Shown: in pieces, positions 1 through 7,107 of the stretch
Layout: each line of letters starts with the position of its first letter
How positions within the stretch are numbered: the stretch's first letter is position 1
From: Nostoc paludosum FACHB-159
GTDB lineage: Bacteria; Cyanobacteriota; Cyanobacteriia; Cyanobacteriales; Nostocaceae
Reading direction: 5' to 3'
DNA length: 32,181 nt
Assembly (NCBI RefSeq): GCF_014698835.1
Contig: NZ_JACJTU010000066.1
Span: forward strand, 1 to 32,181
Translations under genes and position numbers: made by a program
The notes under the pieces: generated by a model
What the model saw: only the letters and a program-made list of their open reading frames with translations
What the model was told of the DNA's origin: nothing
Database searches by the model: none

Positions 1-189
1 ATCGCCTTGCACCTTTGTTGCATCGCCTTGCACCTTTGTTGCATCGCCTTGCACCTTTGTTGCATCGCCTTGCACCTTTGTTGCATCGCCTTGCACCTTT
101 GTTGCATTGCCTTGCACCTTTGTTGCATTGCCTTGCACCTTTATTGCATTGCCTTGCACCTTTGTTGCATTGCCTTGCACCTTTGTTGC
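1..189. repeat. 21-bp tandem repeat array (9 copies, cut by window edge)
   Basis: Nine head-to-tail copies of the unit ATCGCCTTGCACCTTTGTTGC (21 bp) are seen, beginning at base 1 with the array in mid-run, so the true array is longer to the left. Copies 1-5 read ATCGCC, copies 6-9 read ATTGCC, and copy 7 has one further change (TTTATTGC). The graded change along the array suggests growth by slippage or unequal exchange. Because 21 is a multiple of three, the array is open in several frames; I treat those frames as by-products. It lies beyond the 3' end of the RND gene. Confidence 0.95.
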
Positions 190-263
190 ATCGAAGAGTA
201 AAAATTAACTTTCTGTATCTTACACAACAACTCTAAAAGACTTGTATGTACGCGGTAGTTGCA

Positions 264-3200
264 TTAAGTAACTACTTTGTCTGGATTTTTGGGAACCGCC
301 GATCGCGGTGATTTACGTCCAGAGATATCGTGTAGTAAACCCATGAGTGCGGGTACGACGGTGGGAGTCAAAATGGTGGAAAAAGCTAGACCACCAGTCA
401 AGACGATGCCTAAGCCTTGATACAACTCTGAACCTTGACCCGGTAGCACCGCCAGGGGTAACATTCCCAGGACACTGGTGCCGGCGGACATGAAAATTGC
501 CCGCAGGCGATCGTTTGTGGCATTGTACAGCGACGCGTCATAATCTTCACCTGCTTCTTGGAGCTGCAAGGCGCGATCGACTAGCAAAATGGCGTTGTTT
601 ACAACCACACCTGTAAGGATGACAAATCCCAAAGCGGTAATCATATCCAACGCCACATTCATGCCCGGAATTTGGTTAGCAATTACTAAACTCAATAGTG
701 CCCCACTCATTCCCATTGGCACTGTTGCCATAATTACCACTGGATAGAGGAATGAGCGATACAAAGCTACCAGTAACAAGTAAGTAATCAAAATCGAAAA
801 GACAAATGCAGCGGCTAATTGACCGACAGTTGTTGCTAACTGATCCGCTGAACCCGCCAGTTCTAAGCGATAGCCTGTTGGCAGATTGGCACGCAAAGGA
901 GCGAGAATTTCTTCTTCGGTACGTTCTACCAGCGTCGCCAGGGGAGCGTCGGGTGCAAGGGTGACTGTGAGAGTAATTGAACGGTCTAAATCGACGTGGT
1001 TAATGGCGTCGGCTCCAGTTGTTTCGACGACTTCGGCAACATCTCCTAGTTGCACTTGTCGTCCTTGTGCATACAAAGGTAATTGACGCAGTTGTTCTGG
1101 GGTTTCCACAGCAGTATTTTGCAATTCCACTGAGACATCTAGTTCTTCTTTGCCATCAATGAAATCGGAAGCAATGCGACCACCCAATGCTGCTTCTACC
1201 ATTGAACCAATTTCGGCTTCCGAAAGTCCCACTTCTGCAAGGCGTTCGCGGTTGGGAATTACTTGTAATTCAGCTGCACCCAAGACAAAATTCGATCGCA
1301 CATTTTGTACCCCTTGGAGCGATCGCAATTTAGCGGTAATTTGCTTTTCTAAATCGCCAATTTGATTGAGGTCATCGCCGACAATATCGATTTCAAATTC
1401 TTTACCAGGATCGCGGAAAATAGAAATTCGTGTGGGGATGACAAAGCGGTAGCCAGCAAAGTTGCTGCTTTGGGCGCGTAATCGATCCACCATGTCGGCG
1501 AGTCCGGTGGTTGTGGCAAACTCTGGTTTTAAAATAGTTGAAATCCCGCGCAATGCCCCAGGACGGTCAACGTACATGATGCGGTCAACTTCTGGTTGCG
1601 ATCGCAGAAATTTTTGCACGGGTTGAGATTGCCGAATCGCTTCGGGGATACTAGTTCCCGGCAAAGGTTCCGCCCGCAACACTACTAAATTACGATTTCC
1701 TTCGGGCAAATAATCAGCTGGTGGTAAAAGAAAAATACTAGTGACGAGTAAAACAACCGGAATCGACAGTACAAACAACCTGCGACCAATACGTTTACGT
1801 CCCAGCGACCAACTGACAGTAGAGGCGAGAAAGTTCTCTAGTTTACCCTGAAAATGACGAAAAACGGCAGAGGTTTTCGCCACCATCCGCTCAAACCAAT
1901 TACCTCCACGGTATTCACCGCCCTGCATCATTTGGATAGCTTCTGATTGTTTCAGGAATAATCCTGATAGCATTGGTACTAAAGTTAACGCCGCAAACAA
2001 CGAAAATAGGGAAGAGGCAGAAAGAGCGATCGCCATATCGGTGTAAAGTTGCCCTGCTTCACCCGTCACCATAATTAGCGGTACAAATACCACTACGTTG
2101 GTTAAGGTGGAACCAAGCATTGCGCCCCAAACTTCCTGCGTACCTTCAATAGCTGCTCGCAAGGCACTTTTACCTTGCTGCATGTGGGTGAAGACATTCT
2201 CAATCACGACAATCGAGTTATCTACAACCATACCCACGGAAAATGCTAGTCCTGCTAAGCTGATGATGTTTAATGTGCGTCCAAGTGCAGACATGACAAT
2301 AAACACAGCAATTGTACCGATAGGAATCGTAATTGCAATTACAGCAACAGTTCGCATTGAACCAAGGAATAGCAATAAAACAATGGTTGCTAGTAATGCT
2401 CCACTAATCAAGTTCTCTCGAACGAAGCTTACCGATTGATTGATATACTCGCTTTCGTCGTAGTTGTAGACAAAGCGAATGCCTTGATTTTGCCGATCGA
2501 ACTCAGTTTGCAGCGCGGCTATTTCGGCTCGAATGCCTTTAGCCACTTCTGGCACATTCGCCCCGATCTGCCGAATTACACCAATGGCTACCCCTGGTTT
2601 ACCATTGAATACCAAAGCACTATCTTGGGGTTTGCGTCCCATTTGTGCGATCGCCACATCCCGCAAATAAACTGTACCGGATTGGTCGCGTCGCAGCACA
2701 AAGCCTTCAATTTCTGATAAATCCTGGGAACGGCTGACTGTACGTACCCGATATTCTCTGCGTCCTAAAATTAACGGGCCGCCCCGGATATCGCGGTTGT
2801 TTTCCTGTAAAACTCTGACTACATCACCGATTGTGAGATTGCGATCGCTTAATGCTTTGGGATCGATTTTCACCTCAACTTCTCGTTCTTGTCCGCCCAC
2901 TATTAGGAATTGTCCAGTTCCTTCGACTCGCCGCAAACGGGGAATCACCACTTCTTCGGCTAAATCTCGATAGCGGTTGGCGTCCGGTTGAAATCCTTCT
3001 TTGGTATCAAACGGAATCCACATCATCGGTGAAGTGTTACCACCCACCAATTCCACATTCGATTCTTGAGCTTCTGGGGGCAAACTTTCCACCTGTTGCA
3101 AGCGGTTGAGAACATCCACCAGGCGCTCTTGCACATTGGCATCCTGAGCAAATTCCAGCGTAATGCTGCTACGTCCAGCACGAGAAGTACTACTGATTTC

Positions 3201-3434
3201 TTGAACGCCCAGCACCTCCTCCATCTGTTCTTCAATGGGACGGGTAATTAGGTCTTCTACCTCCGTCGGCCCGGCTCCAGGATAGGTAGTTGTGATTGTA
3301 ATTTCCGGGCGATCGCCTCCTGGTTGCAATTCAAGGGGTAACTTGAACAGCGAGAATACCCCAAACATTGCCAGCAAGCAAAATAGAACGAAAGTACCAT
3401 GTCGCCAGCGAACGGCGGTTTCGATAAAATTCAT
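264..3434 (-). CDS. RND-family efflux pump, inner-membrane transporter subunit (AcrB/SwrC-like)
   Basis: At 1056 aa this is a full-length resistance-nodulation-division transporter, which exports drugs, lipids or hydrophobic metabolites using the proton motive force. The N-terminus carries a first membrane helix (about residues 13-31) followed by a periplasmic segment containing TTYPGAGPTEVE. The TM4 motif GMVVDNSIVVIEN places Asp405 at the AcrB D407 position, with Asn406 replacing D408. The TM10 motif GVVVNNAILLVDRA has Asn where AcrB has K940. This VDNS/VNNA pairing is common in SwrC-type pumps, so it does not imply inactivity. The gene is complete, ends at a TAA at 264-266 and lies 155 bp downstream of the membrane fusion protein gene, so the two should form one operon. 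No outer-membrane TolC gene is visible. Substrate unknown. Confidence 0.95.
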   Translation of the reverse strand: MNFIETAVRWRHGTFVLFCLLAMFGVFSLFKLPLELQPGGDRPEITITTTYPGAGPTEVEDLITRPIEEQMEEVLGVQEISSTSRAGRSSITLEFAQDANVQERLVDVLNRLQQVESLPPEAQESNVELVGGNTSPMMWIPFDTKEGFQPDANRYRDLAEEVVIPRLRRVEGTGQFLIVGGQEREVEVKIDPKALSDRNLTIGDVVRVLQENNRDIRGGPLILGRREYRVRTVSRSQDLSEIEGFVLRRDQSGTVYLRDVAIAQMGRKPQDSALVFNGKPGVAIGVIRQIGANVPEVAKGIRAEIAALQTEFDRQNQGIRFVYNYDESEYINQSVSFVRENLISGALLATIVLLLFLGSMRTVAVIAITIPIGTIAVFIVMSALGRTLNIISLAGLAFSVGMVVDNSIVVIENVFTHMQQGKSALRAAIEGTQEVWGAMLGSTLTNVVVFVPLIMVTGEAGQLYTDMAIALSASSLFSLFAALTLVPMLSGLFLKQSEAIQMMQGGEYRGGNWFERMVAKTSAVFRHFQGKLENFLASTVSWSLGRKRIGRRLFVLSIPVVLLVTSIFLLPPADYLPEGNRNLVVLRAEPLPGTSIPEAIRQSQPVQKFLRSQPEVDRIMYVDRPGALRGISTILKPEFATTTGLADMVDRLRAQSSNFAGYRFVIPTRISIFRDPGKEFEIDIVGDDLNQIGDLEKQITAKLRSLQGVQNVRSNFVLGAAELQVIPNRERLAEVGLSEAEIGSMVEAALGGRIASDFIDGKEELDVSVELQNTAVETPEQLRQLPLYAQGRQVQLGDVAEVVETTGADAINHVDLDRSITLTVTLAPDAPLATLVERTEEEILAPLRANLPTGYRLELAGSADQLATTVGQLAAAFVFSILITYLLLVALYRSFLYPVVIMATVPMGMSGALLSLVIANQIPGMNVALDMITALGFVILTGVVVNNAILLVDRALQLQEAGEDYDASLYNATNDRLRAIFMSAGTSVLGMLPLAVLPGQGSELYQGLGIVLTGGLAFSTILTPTVVPALMGLLHDISGRKSPRSAVPKNPDKVVT

Positions 3435-3589
3435 AGTAATTCGTAATTTGTAATTCGTAGTTGAGAAAGTTATATTTCAACTGGGTTTGCAGGCTTTTGA
3501 AGAAGAAAGGGTTAAAGGAGAAAGAGAACAGTAAAATTTATACCTCTAATTCTTCCTCTTTAACCGACTTCTGCAAGAAGTATATTGTT

Positions 3590-4942
3590 TTAAGTTGGAT
3601 CGACTATCTTTACAGGCGCACCATCTTGCAAACCGTCACCGCCACGTAGGACAATGCGTTGACCAGTACGTAAGGTGGGATGATAAATTGCGACATTTTT
3701 ACCCATGTCGGCAAGCATTTCTACTGTAATTTGTTTGGCTTTGCCATCGGCAACGGTGAAAACTAACCACTGATTTTGGCGTCTGGTTAAGGCATCTCTT
3801 GATACTACAAAACTAGTACGGTTTGAGGGGAGGTTGAGATTACCTGCGATCGCCATTCCAGGTATTAATCCTGTTGGTGGTTTGTTAATTTGGACGCGCA
3901 CGCGCTGGCGACGGGACGCAGGATCGGCGGCAGGAACTACAGCGGTGATGCCGGCGCGTTGTTTCCATTGGGGTAAGGCACGGGCAGTAAGATCGATTGT
4001 CATGCCTGGGGTAACTGTTCCGCTGAGTTCTTCTGGTAACTCTAGGAAAATGTCGAAGCGATCGCCAGCTACTAGAGTGACAATTTGGCTGTTATTTTGC
4101 ACTAAATCGCCGCCGCTAACATGGCGAGTCTGCACTATCCCCGATTCCGATGCCAGAATTCGAGTGCGTTGCTGTGCTAATTCGGCTTGGGCTAGGGCGG
4201 CTCTAGCTGCTTCTACGTTTGCTCGTTGGGCAGCGATTTCTTCTTGAATCGGCCCGGCTTTGGCTTCAGCCAGTTCAGCCTCAGCTTCTAAGCGTTCTCC
4301 TTGGATGTTATTTAATTGTGCTTGGGCTTCAACTAATAATCTTTGAGACAAAGCACCCTCTTTAACAAGATTACTGGTGCGTTTGAGATTATCTTGTGCT
4401 TCTAGTTCTCGCGCCTTAGCAGATGTGACTGCTGCTTGACGTTGAGCAATGATTTCTTTGCGAGTACCGACTTCCAAGCGTGCCAGATTGCTGCGTTGTT
4501 GTGCCAATTGTGCCCGTGCTTGGCTAATTGCCAATTGCTGATCGGTATCGTCCAAAAACGCGATCGCCATACCTGTTTGCACGCGATCGCCTGGTTGCAC
4601 GAAAATTCTCTTGACAATTCCACTGGTTTGAGCGCGGAGTATTGATTGCTGACTGGCTTCCACTTGTCCTAAAAGCTGAACACTTCTGGTAGCCCGTCCG
4701 TTTGCCAAAGCGATCGTTTCAATTGCCTTTGGGGCTGGTGCTTGCTGCTGTTGTGCAACAGAAGAACGTGGTGCCCCACCAGGAGCCAGCATCCGCCACA
4801 GGATAATACCACCAGTCGCCAGAAATAAAATCAGCAATCTCCAGAACCAAGGTTTACCCGAACGAGTAGGTGCTAACTCAGAAGGTGCAGAACTATCTGA
4901 TTCTGTTTCAACCTTTGAAACTTGAGCTTCAGAAGTATCCAT
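3590..4942 (-). CDS. Efflux RND transporter periplasmic adaptor (membrane fusion protein, HlyD/AcrA family)
   Basis: This protein of about 450 aa links the downstream RND pump to an outer-membrane channel. Order of parts: short cytoplasmic tail rich in Ser/Glu, one membrane anchor near residues 30-50 (WRLLILFLATGGIILW), first half of a lipoyl-like domain (GIVKRIFVQPGDRVQTGMAI), a long Ala/Gln/Glu-rich alpha-helical hairpin (about residues 130-250), second lipoyl half (SGIVQTRHVSGGDLV), then beta-barrel and membrane-proximal domains. A GTG at 4948 extends the frame by two codons; I prefer the ATG at 4942, although neither has a clear ribosome-binding site. It is transcribed ahead of the RND gene. 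The upstream region holds 9-bp repeat arrays rather than an obvious promoter. Confidence 0.93.
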   Translation of the reverse strand: MDTSEAQVSKVETESDSSAPSELAPTRSGKPWFWRLLILFLATGGIILWRMLAPGGAPRSSVAQQQQAPAPKAIETIALANGRATRSVQLLGQVEASQQSILRAQTSGIVKRIFVQPGDRVQTGMAIAFLDDTDQQLAISQARAQLAQQRSNLARLEVGTRKEIIAQRQAAVTSAKARELEAQDNLKRTSNLVKEGALSQRLLVEAQAQLNNIQGERLEAEAELAEAKAGPIQEEIAAQRANVEAARAALAQAELAQQRTRILASESGIVQTRHVSGGDLVQNNSQIVTLVAGDRFDIFLELPEELSGTVTPGMTIDLTARALPQWKQRAGITAVVPAADPASRRQRVRVQINKPPTGLIPGMAIAGNLNLPSNRTSFVVSRDALTRRQNQWLVFTVADGKAKQITVEMLADMGKNVAIYHPTLRTGQRIVLRGGDGLQDGAPVKIVDPT

Positions 4943-5152
4943 ATTCACAGTGAGCTATTAAGGGTTAAAGATGGAGTAAAAGGAAATAGGGATTGAGGAT
5001 TAGGAAAACTCCCCCCTAGTCTTGTTCAATGTCACCTATTTAAAGGTCAATTATTTTGGAGAAATGTAAAATAACATTACCTTTTTTAGAGTCTATGGAA
5101 TAAATATGACAAGCAAATGTCAAACGCAATAGGGCATTGGGCATTCCAAGAA

Positions 5153-5215
5153 GTGTGGGAGGTGTGGGAGGGGTGGGAGGGGTGGGAGGTGTGGGAGGGG
5201 TGGGAGGTATGGGAG
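5153..5215. repeat. 9-bp short tandem repeat array, GTGTGGGAG type
   Basis: Seven 9-bp units reading GTGTGGGAG or GGGTGGGAG, with one GTATGGGAG. It is separated by only 27 bp from a second array of the opposite strand composition, so this DNA is strongly purine/pyrimidine-asymmetric. It belongs to the general class of short tandemly repeated repetitive sequences of heterocystous cyanobacteria. Confidence 0.93.
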
Positions 5216-5242
5216 GATGGTGAAAAAATCTTTCCCCCCTCT

Positions 5243-5350
5243 CTCCCCACACTCCCCACACTCCCCACACTCCCCACACTCCCCACACTCCCCATACTCC
5301 CCACACTCCCCACACTCCCCACACTCCCCACACCCCCCACACTCCCCACA
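5243..5350. repeat. 9-bp short tandem repeat array, CTCCCCACA type
   Basis: Twelve 9-bp units CTCCCCACA, with single variants CTCCCCATA (unit 6) and CCCCCCACA (unit 11), followed by degenerate CTCCC units into the end of the next gene. It is oriented opposite to the array at 5153-5215, but the units differ by a transposed CT, so the two are only partly complementary. The stop codon of the minus-strand gene at 5363-5365 lies in the degenerate edge of the array. Confidence 0.93.
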
Positions 5351-5362
5351 CTCCCCCACTCC

Positions 5363-5749
5363 CTACTCCCCCACTTCCACAATCAGTTCCTTAACTCGAT
5401 CGCGTGGTAAGCCTAACTCCTGACTGAGAGTGGTTTGAAGTTGGCTCATATCGGTGGTTGGAAATTCAAATACTATGGTTTTGAGGACTGAATTATTAGT
5501 TTTCACGTTTACCCGTGAAATTCCTTGTTGTCGAAGAATTTCCACCTCAATGGCTACTACTTTTTTCATCATCTGCCGTGCCGATTGGGTATCCGCTAGG
5601 AGATATTTTTTGGTGGTGCGGGAGTGACTCAAAATCCGATCTCCAACAAAGCCACTTCCCAGCCAAAAAACTAATCCAATCAAGGGTAAGGATAACCAAA
5701 ACACAAAGCCCAGCGATCGCAACACTTGAAAACGTTGAAGTTGCTGCAT
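5363..5749 (-). CDS. Small single-pass membrane protein of unknown function
   Basis: The 128-aa product has a short basic cytoplasmic start (MQQLQRFQVLRS), one strong membrane helix at about residues 13-36 (LGFVFWLSLPLIGLVFWLGS), and an 80-residue soluble part with alternating hydrophobic strands and a final amphipathic segment (LQTTLSQELGLPRDRVKELI). I do not recognise a named family. It is divergently transcribed from the response regulator, sharing a 109-bp intergenic region, so it may be part of the same regulon. Its last codons and TAG stop are formed by the edge of the 9-bp repeat array, so the natural C-terminus may have been altered by repeat growth. Confidence 0.75.
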   Translation of the reverse strand: MQQLQRFQVLRSLGFVFWLSLPLIGLVFWLGSGFVGDRILSHSRTTKKYLLADTQSARQMMKKVVAIEVEILRQQGISRVNVKTNNSVLKTIVFEFPTTDMSQLQTTLSQELGLPRDRVKELIVEVGE

Positions 5750-5807
5750 GGAAGGTATGAGATAGAATACTTACTGTTGCTTATGTGTTATTATTTCACC
5801 TTAAATC

Positions 5808-5850
5808 TTAAGACTATTAAGTAAGCAAAGACAGCAAGTTAAGCATTAAG
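5808..5850. promoter_or_regulatory. Four TTAAG direct repeats in a divergent promoter region (possible operator)
   Basis: TTAAG occurs at 5808-5812, 5817-5821, 5839-5843 and 5846-5850, all in the same orientation, between the divergent membrane-protein gene and the response-regulator gene. OmpR/PhoB-type regulators commonly bind direct repeats, so autoregulation is conceivable. Spacings are 9, 22 and 7 bp, which is irregular, and the region is AT-rich, so chance is a real alternative. Confidence 0.3.
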
Positions 5851-5858
5851 CAAATGGA

Positions 5859-6533
5859 ATGTTGATCTTACTAGTAGAAGACGACCCATCGCAGTTAGAG
5901 CCACTACGAGCAGCATTGTTGAAAGCAGGGCATATAGTAGATGCGCTGACTGATGGCGAAACGGCGCAGTGGTTTGTTTTTCGCAAAGAGTATGATTTGC
6001 TGATTTTAGATTGGATGTTGCCTAAAGTCAGTGGCGTAGAATTGTGTCAAGTGTATCGACAGGCGGGTAAAGTAGCTCCCATACTCATGCTGACAGCAAA
6101 AGACACCGTTTCAGATAAAGTCAGAGGTTTAGATGCTGGAGCCGATGATTACTTAGTCAAGCCCGTGGATGTGGTGGAATTATTGGCACGGGTGCGGGCA
6201 TTGGGGCGGCGATCGCCAATGTGGCAAGGAGATATACTTACCTTGGGTGATTTACAACTTCATTTATCCAATTTAATACTCGAACGCGGTTCCTTAACAA
6301 CTCAACTTTCTAGCCGCGAGTTTCAACTCATGGAATATATGATGCGTCACCCCCGCCAAGTTTTATCTCACGGCCAAATTGAGCAAGCCCTTTGGAATTG
6401 GGGAGAAGAACCCGAAAGTAACGCAGTTACCACCTTAGTTCGCCGTTTACGCCAACGCCTACAAACTATTGGTATCAAAGATTGGATAGAAACCGTACAT
6501 CGCATGGGATATCGGTTAAATCCGCCAAATTAG
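5859..6533 (+). CDS. OmpR/PhoB-family response regulator (RppA-like)
   Basis: The 224-aa protein has an N-terminal receiver domain with acidic pocket Glu7-Asp8-Asp9, phospho-acceptor Asp51 (LLILDWMLP), Thr79 (MLTAKD) and Lys101 (YLVKP), followed by a winged-helix DNA-binding domain (about residues 130-222) containing SSREFQLMEYMMRHP and VTTLVRRLRQRL. The start is fixed because an ATG five bases upstream runs into an immediate stop. It resembles cyanobacterial RppA/NrsR regulators, which respond to redox or metal signals; that assignment is by family resemblance only. The kinase that should partner it begins at 7108, displaced from the regulator by a repeat-flanked cassette. Confidence 0.93.
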   Translation: MLILLVEDDPSQLEPLRAALLKAGHIVDALTDGETAQWFVFRKEYDLLILDWMLPKVSGVELCQVYRQAGKVAPILMLTAKDTVSDKVRGLDAGADDYLVKPVDVVELLARVRALGRRSPMWQGDILTLGDLQLHLSNLILERGSLTTQLSSREFQLMEYMMRHPRQVLSHGQIEQALWNWGEEPESNAVTTLVRRLRQRLQTIGIKDWIETVHRMGYRLNPPN

Positions 6534-6538
6534 AGTGG

Positions 6539-6601
6539 GGTGTGGGGGGTGTGGGAGGTGTGGGAGGTGTGGGGGGTGTGGGAGGTGTGGGGGGTGTGGG
6601 A
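6539..6601. repeat. 9-bp tandem array GGTGTGGGG/A (left arm)
   Basis: Seven units alternate GGTGTGGGG and GGTGTGGGA. The array begins five bases after the response-regulator stop and ends two bases before the stop codon of the oppositely oriented four-helix-bundle gene. Confidence 0.95.
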
Positions 6602-6603
6602 AG

Positions 6604-7005
6604 TTAGCTGAGTAACCAATCATCTGGGTGGCTAATCATCTTGACTAACCCACTAAGGATTTGATTGTAAGGAATGTAGAGTTCTCTTCCTTGTTCGACT
6701 GTGAGATACTGACATTTCACAGCAAACTTTAACCAAACTTGAGTTTCTGCTGCCTCTGCCTCACAATCATTCAATTTAGCAACAAAAGCGGCTTTATATC
6801 TTCGTTTTCTCCGAGCTTCTGCCAGATTAGCACAGACTGAGCGAGAGGAGCGACGAATTTGGTCGGTTAATGAATATTTTTCTTCAACAGGAAATTTTTT
6901 AGAATGCTCAAAAATTTGCATTGCTGTCTCAAATGCCAATTGATAAATAGCTAAATCCTCATGAGTTCTAAAATAAATTTTCCCTTCTTTTTCTTCCATC
7001 TTCAT
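6604..7005 (-). CDS. Four-helix-bundle protein (23S rRNA intervening-sequence protein / Avd-like family)
   Basis: The 133-aa protein has the family signatures FRTHEDLAIYQLAFETAMQIF, then LTDQIRRSSRSVCANLAEARRK (residues about 45-67) and a later acidic helix (AKLNDCEAEAAETQVWLKFA). These match small all-alpha proteins found in intervening sequences of 23S rRNA genes and as Avd accessory proteins of diversity-generating retroelements, as well as many orphan copies in cyanobacteria. No reverse transcriptase or variable repeat is visible, so an orphan copy is likely. Basic helices suggest nucleic-acid or ribosome binding. A second in-frame ATG lies two codons downstream at 6999. Its position inside inverted repeat arrays and opposite to both neighbours points to acquisition. 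Confidence 0.85.
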   Translation of the reverse strand: MKMEEKEGKIYFRTHEDLAIYQLAFETAMQIFEHSKKFPVEEKYSLTDQIRRSSRSVCANLAEARRKRRYKAAFVAKLNDCEAEAAETQVWLKFAVKCQYLTVEQGRELYIPYNQILSGLVKMISHPDDWLLS

Positions 7006-7033
7006 TCAATTTCGACCACTCTCCTCTCCATCT

Positions 7034-7105
7034 TCCCACACCCCCCACACCCCCCACACCTCCCACACCCCTCACACCTCCCACACCCCCCACACCCCCC
7101 ACACC
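7034..7105. repeat. 9-bp tandem array T/CCCCACACC (right arm)
   Basis: Eight units of TCCCACACC or CCCCACACC, with one CCTCACACC, exactly reverse-complementary in unit sequence to the array at 6539-6601. It ends two bases before the probable kinase start codon, leaving the kinase with no purine-rich ribosome-binding site. Confidence 0.95.
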
Positions 7106-7107
7106 CC

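Larger units (their letters stand above)
4943..5362. other. Intergenic region dominated by 9-bp repeat arrays
   Basis: About 420 bp separate the adaptor gene from the next minus-strand gene. The left part (4949-5152) is AT-rich with a short AGGGCATTGGGCATT run at 5131-5145. The right part holds the two opposed arrays listed separately. All open frames here are low-complexity translations of the repeats (for example runs of HSP or GVW) and do not look like genes. Confidence 0.8.
6539..7105. mobile_element. Putative repeat-bounded cassette carrying a four-helix-bundle gene
   Basis: Two 9-bp repeat arrays in exact opposite orientation bound a 432-bp interior that holds just one gene. Left array: seven units GGTGTGGGG/A. 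Right array: eight units T/CCCCACACC, the reverse complement. The unit sits between a response regulator and its likely kinase, which normally adjoin, so insertion is the simplest reading. No transposase, target-site duplication or classical insertion-sequence end is visible. The alternative is independent growth of two repeat arrays at gene borders. Confidence 0.4.

Noticed and set aside
7..236. Two overlapping open frames through the 21-bp array (LHLCCIA and APLLHRL repeats)
   Set aside because: Pure translation of the tandem repeat with no ribosome-binding site; open only because the unit length is divisible by three.
264..3434. Asp/Lys proton-relay residues of AcrB replaced by Asn in the RND pump
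   Set aside because: The VDNS / VNNA combination is usual in SwrC-like RND pumps, so it is not evidence of inactivation.
5040..5423. Several overlapping frames on both strands with HSP, GVW, GEC and PTLPTL repeats
   Set aside because: Low-complexity translations of the 9-bp arrays; five competing frames with no conserved domain.
5153..7105. Origin of replication or iteron-type plasmid region based on 9-bp repeats
   Set aside because: No replication initiator gene nearby, and such arrays are generic in heterocystous cyanobacterial genomes.
6961..7107. N-terminal extension of the sensor kinase upstream of 7108
   Set aside because: It translates the antisense of the four-helix-bundle gene and then the repeat array (PPHPPHLPHP); the ATG at 7108 starts a normal kinase N-terminus.
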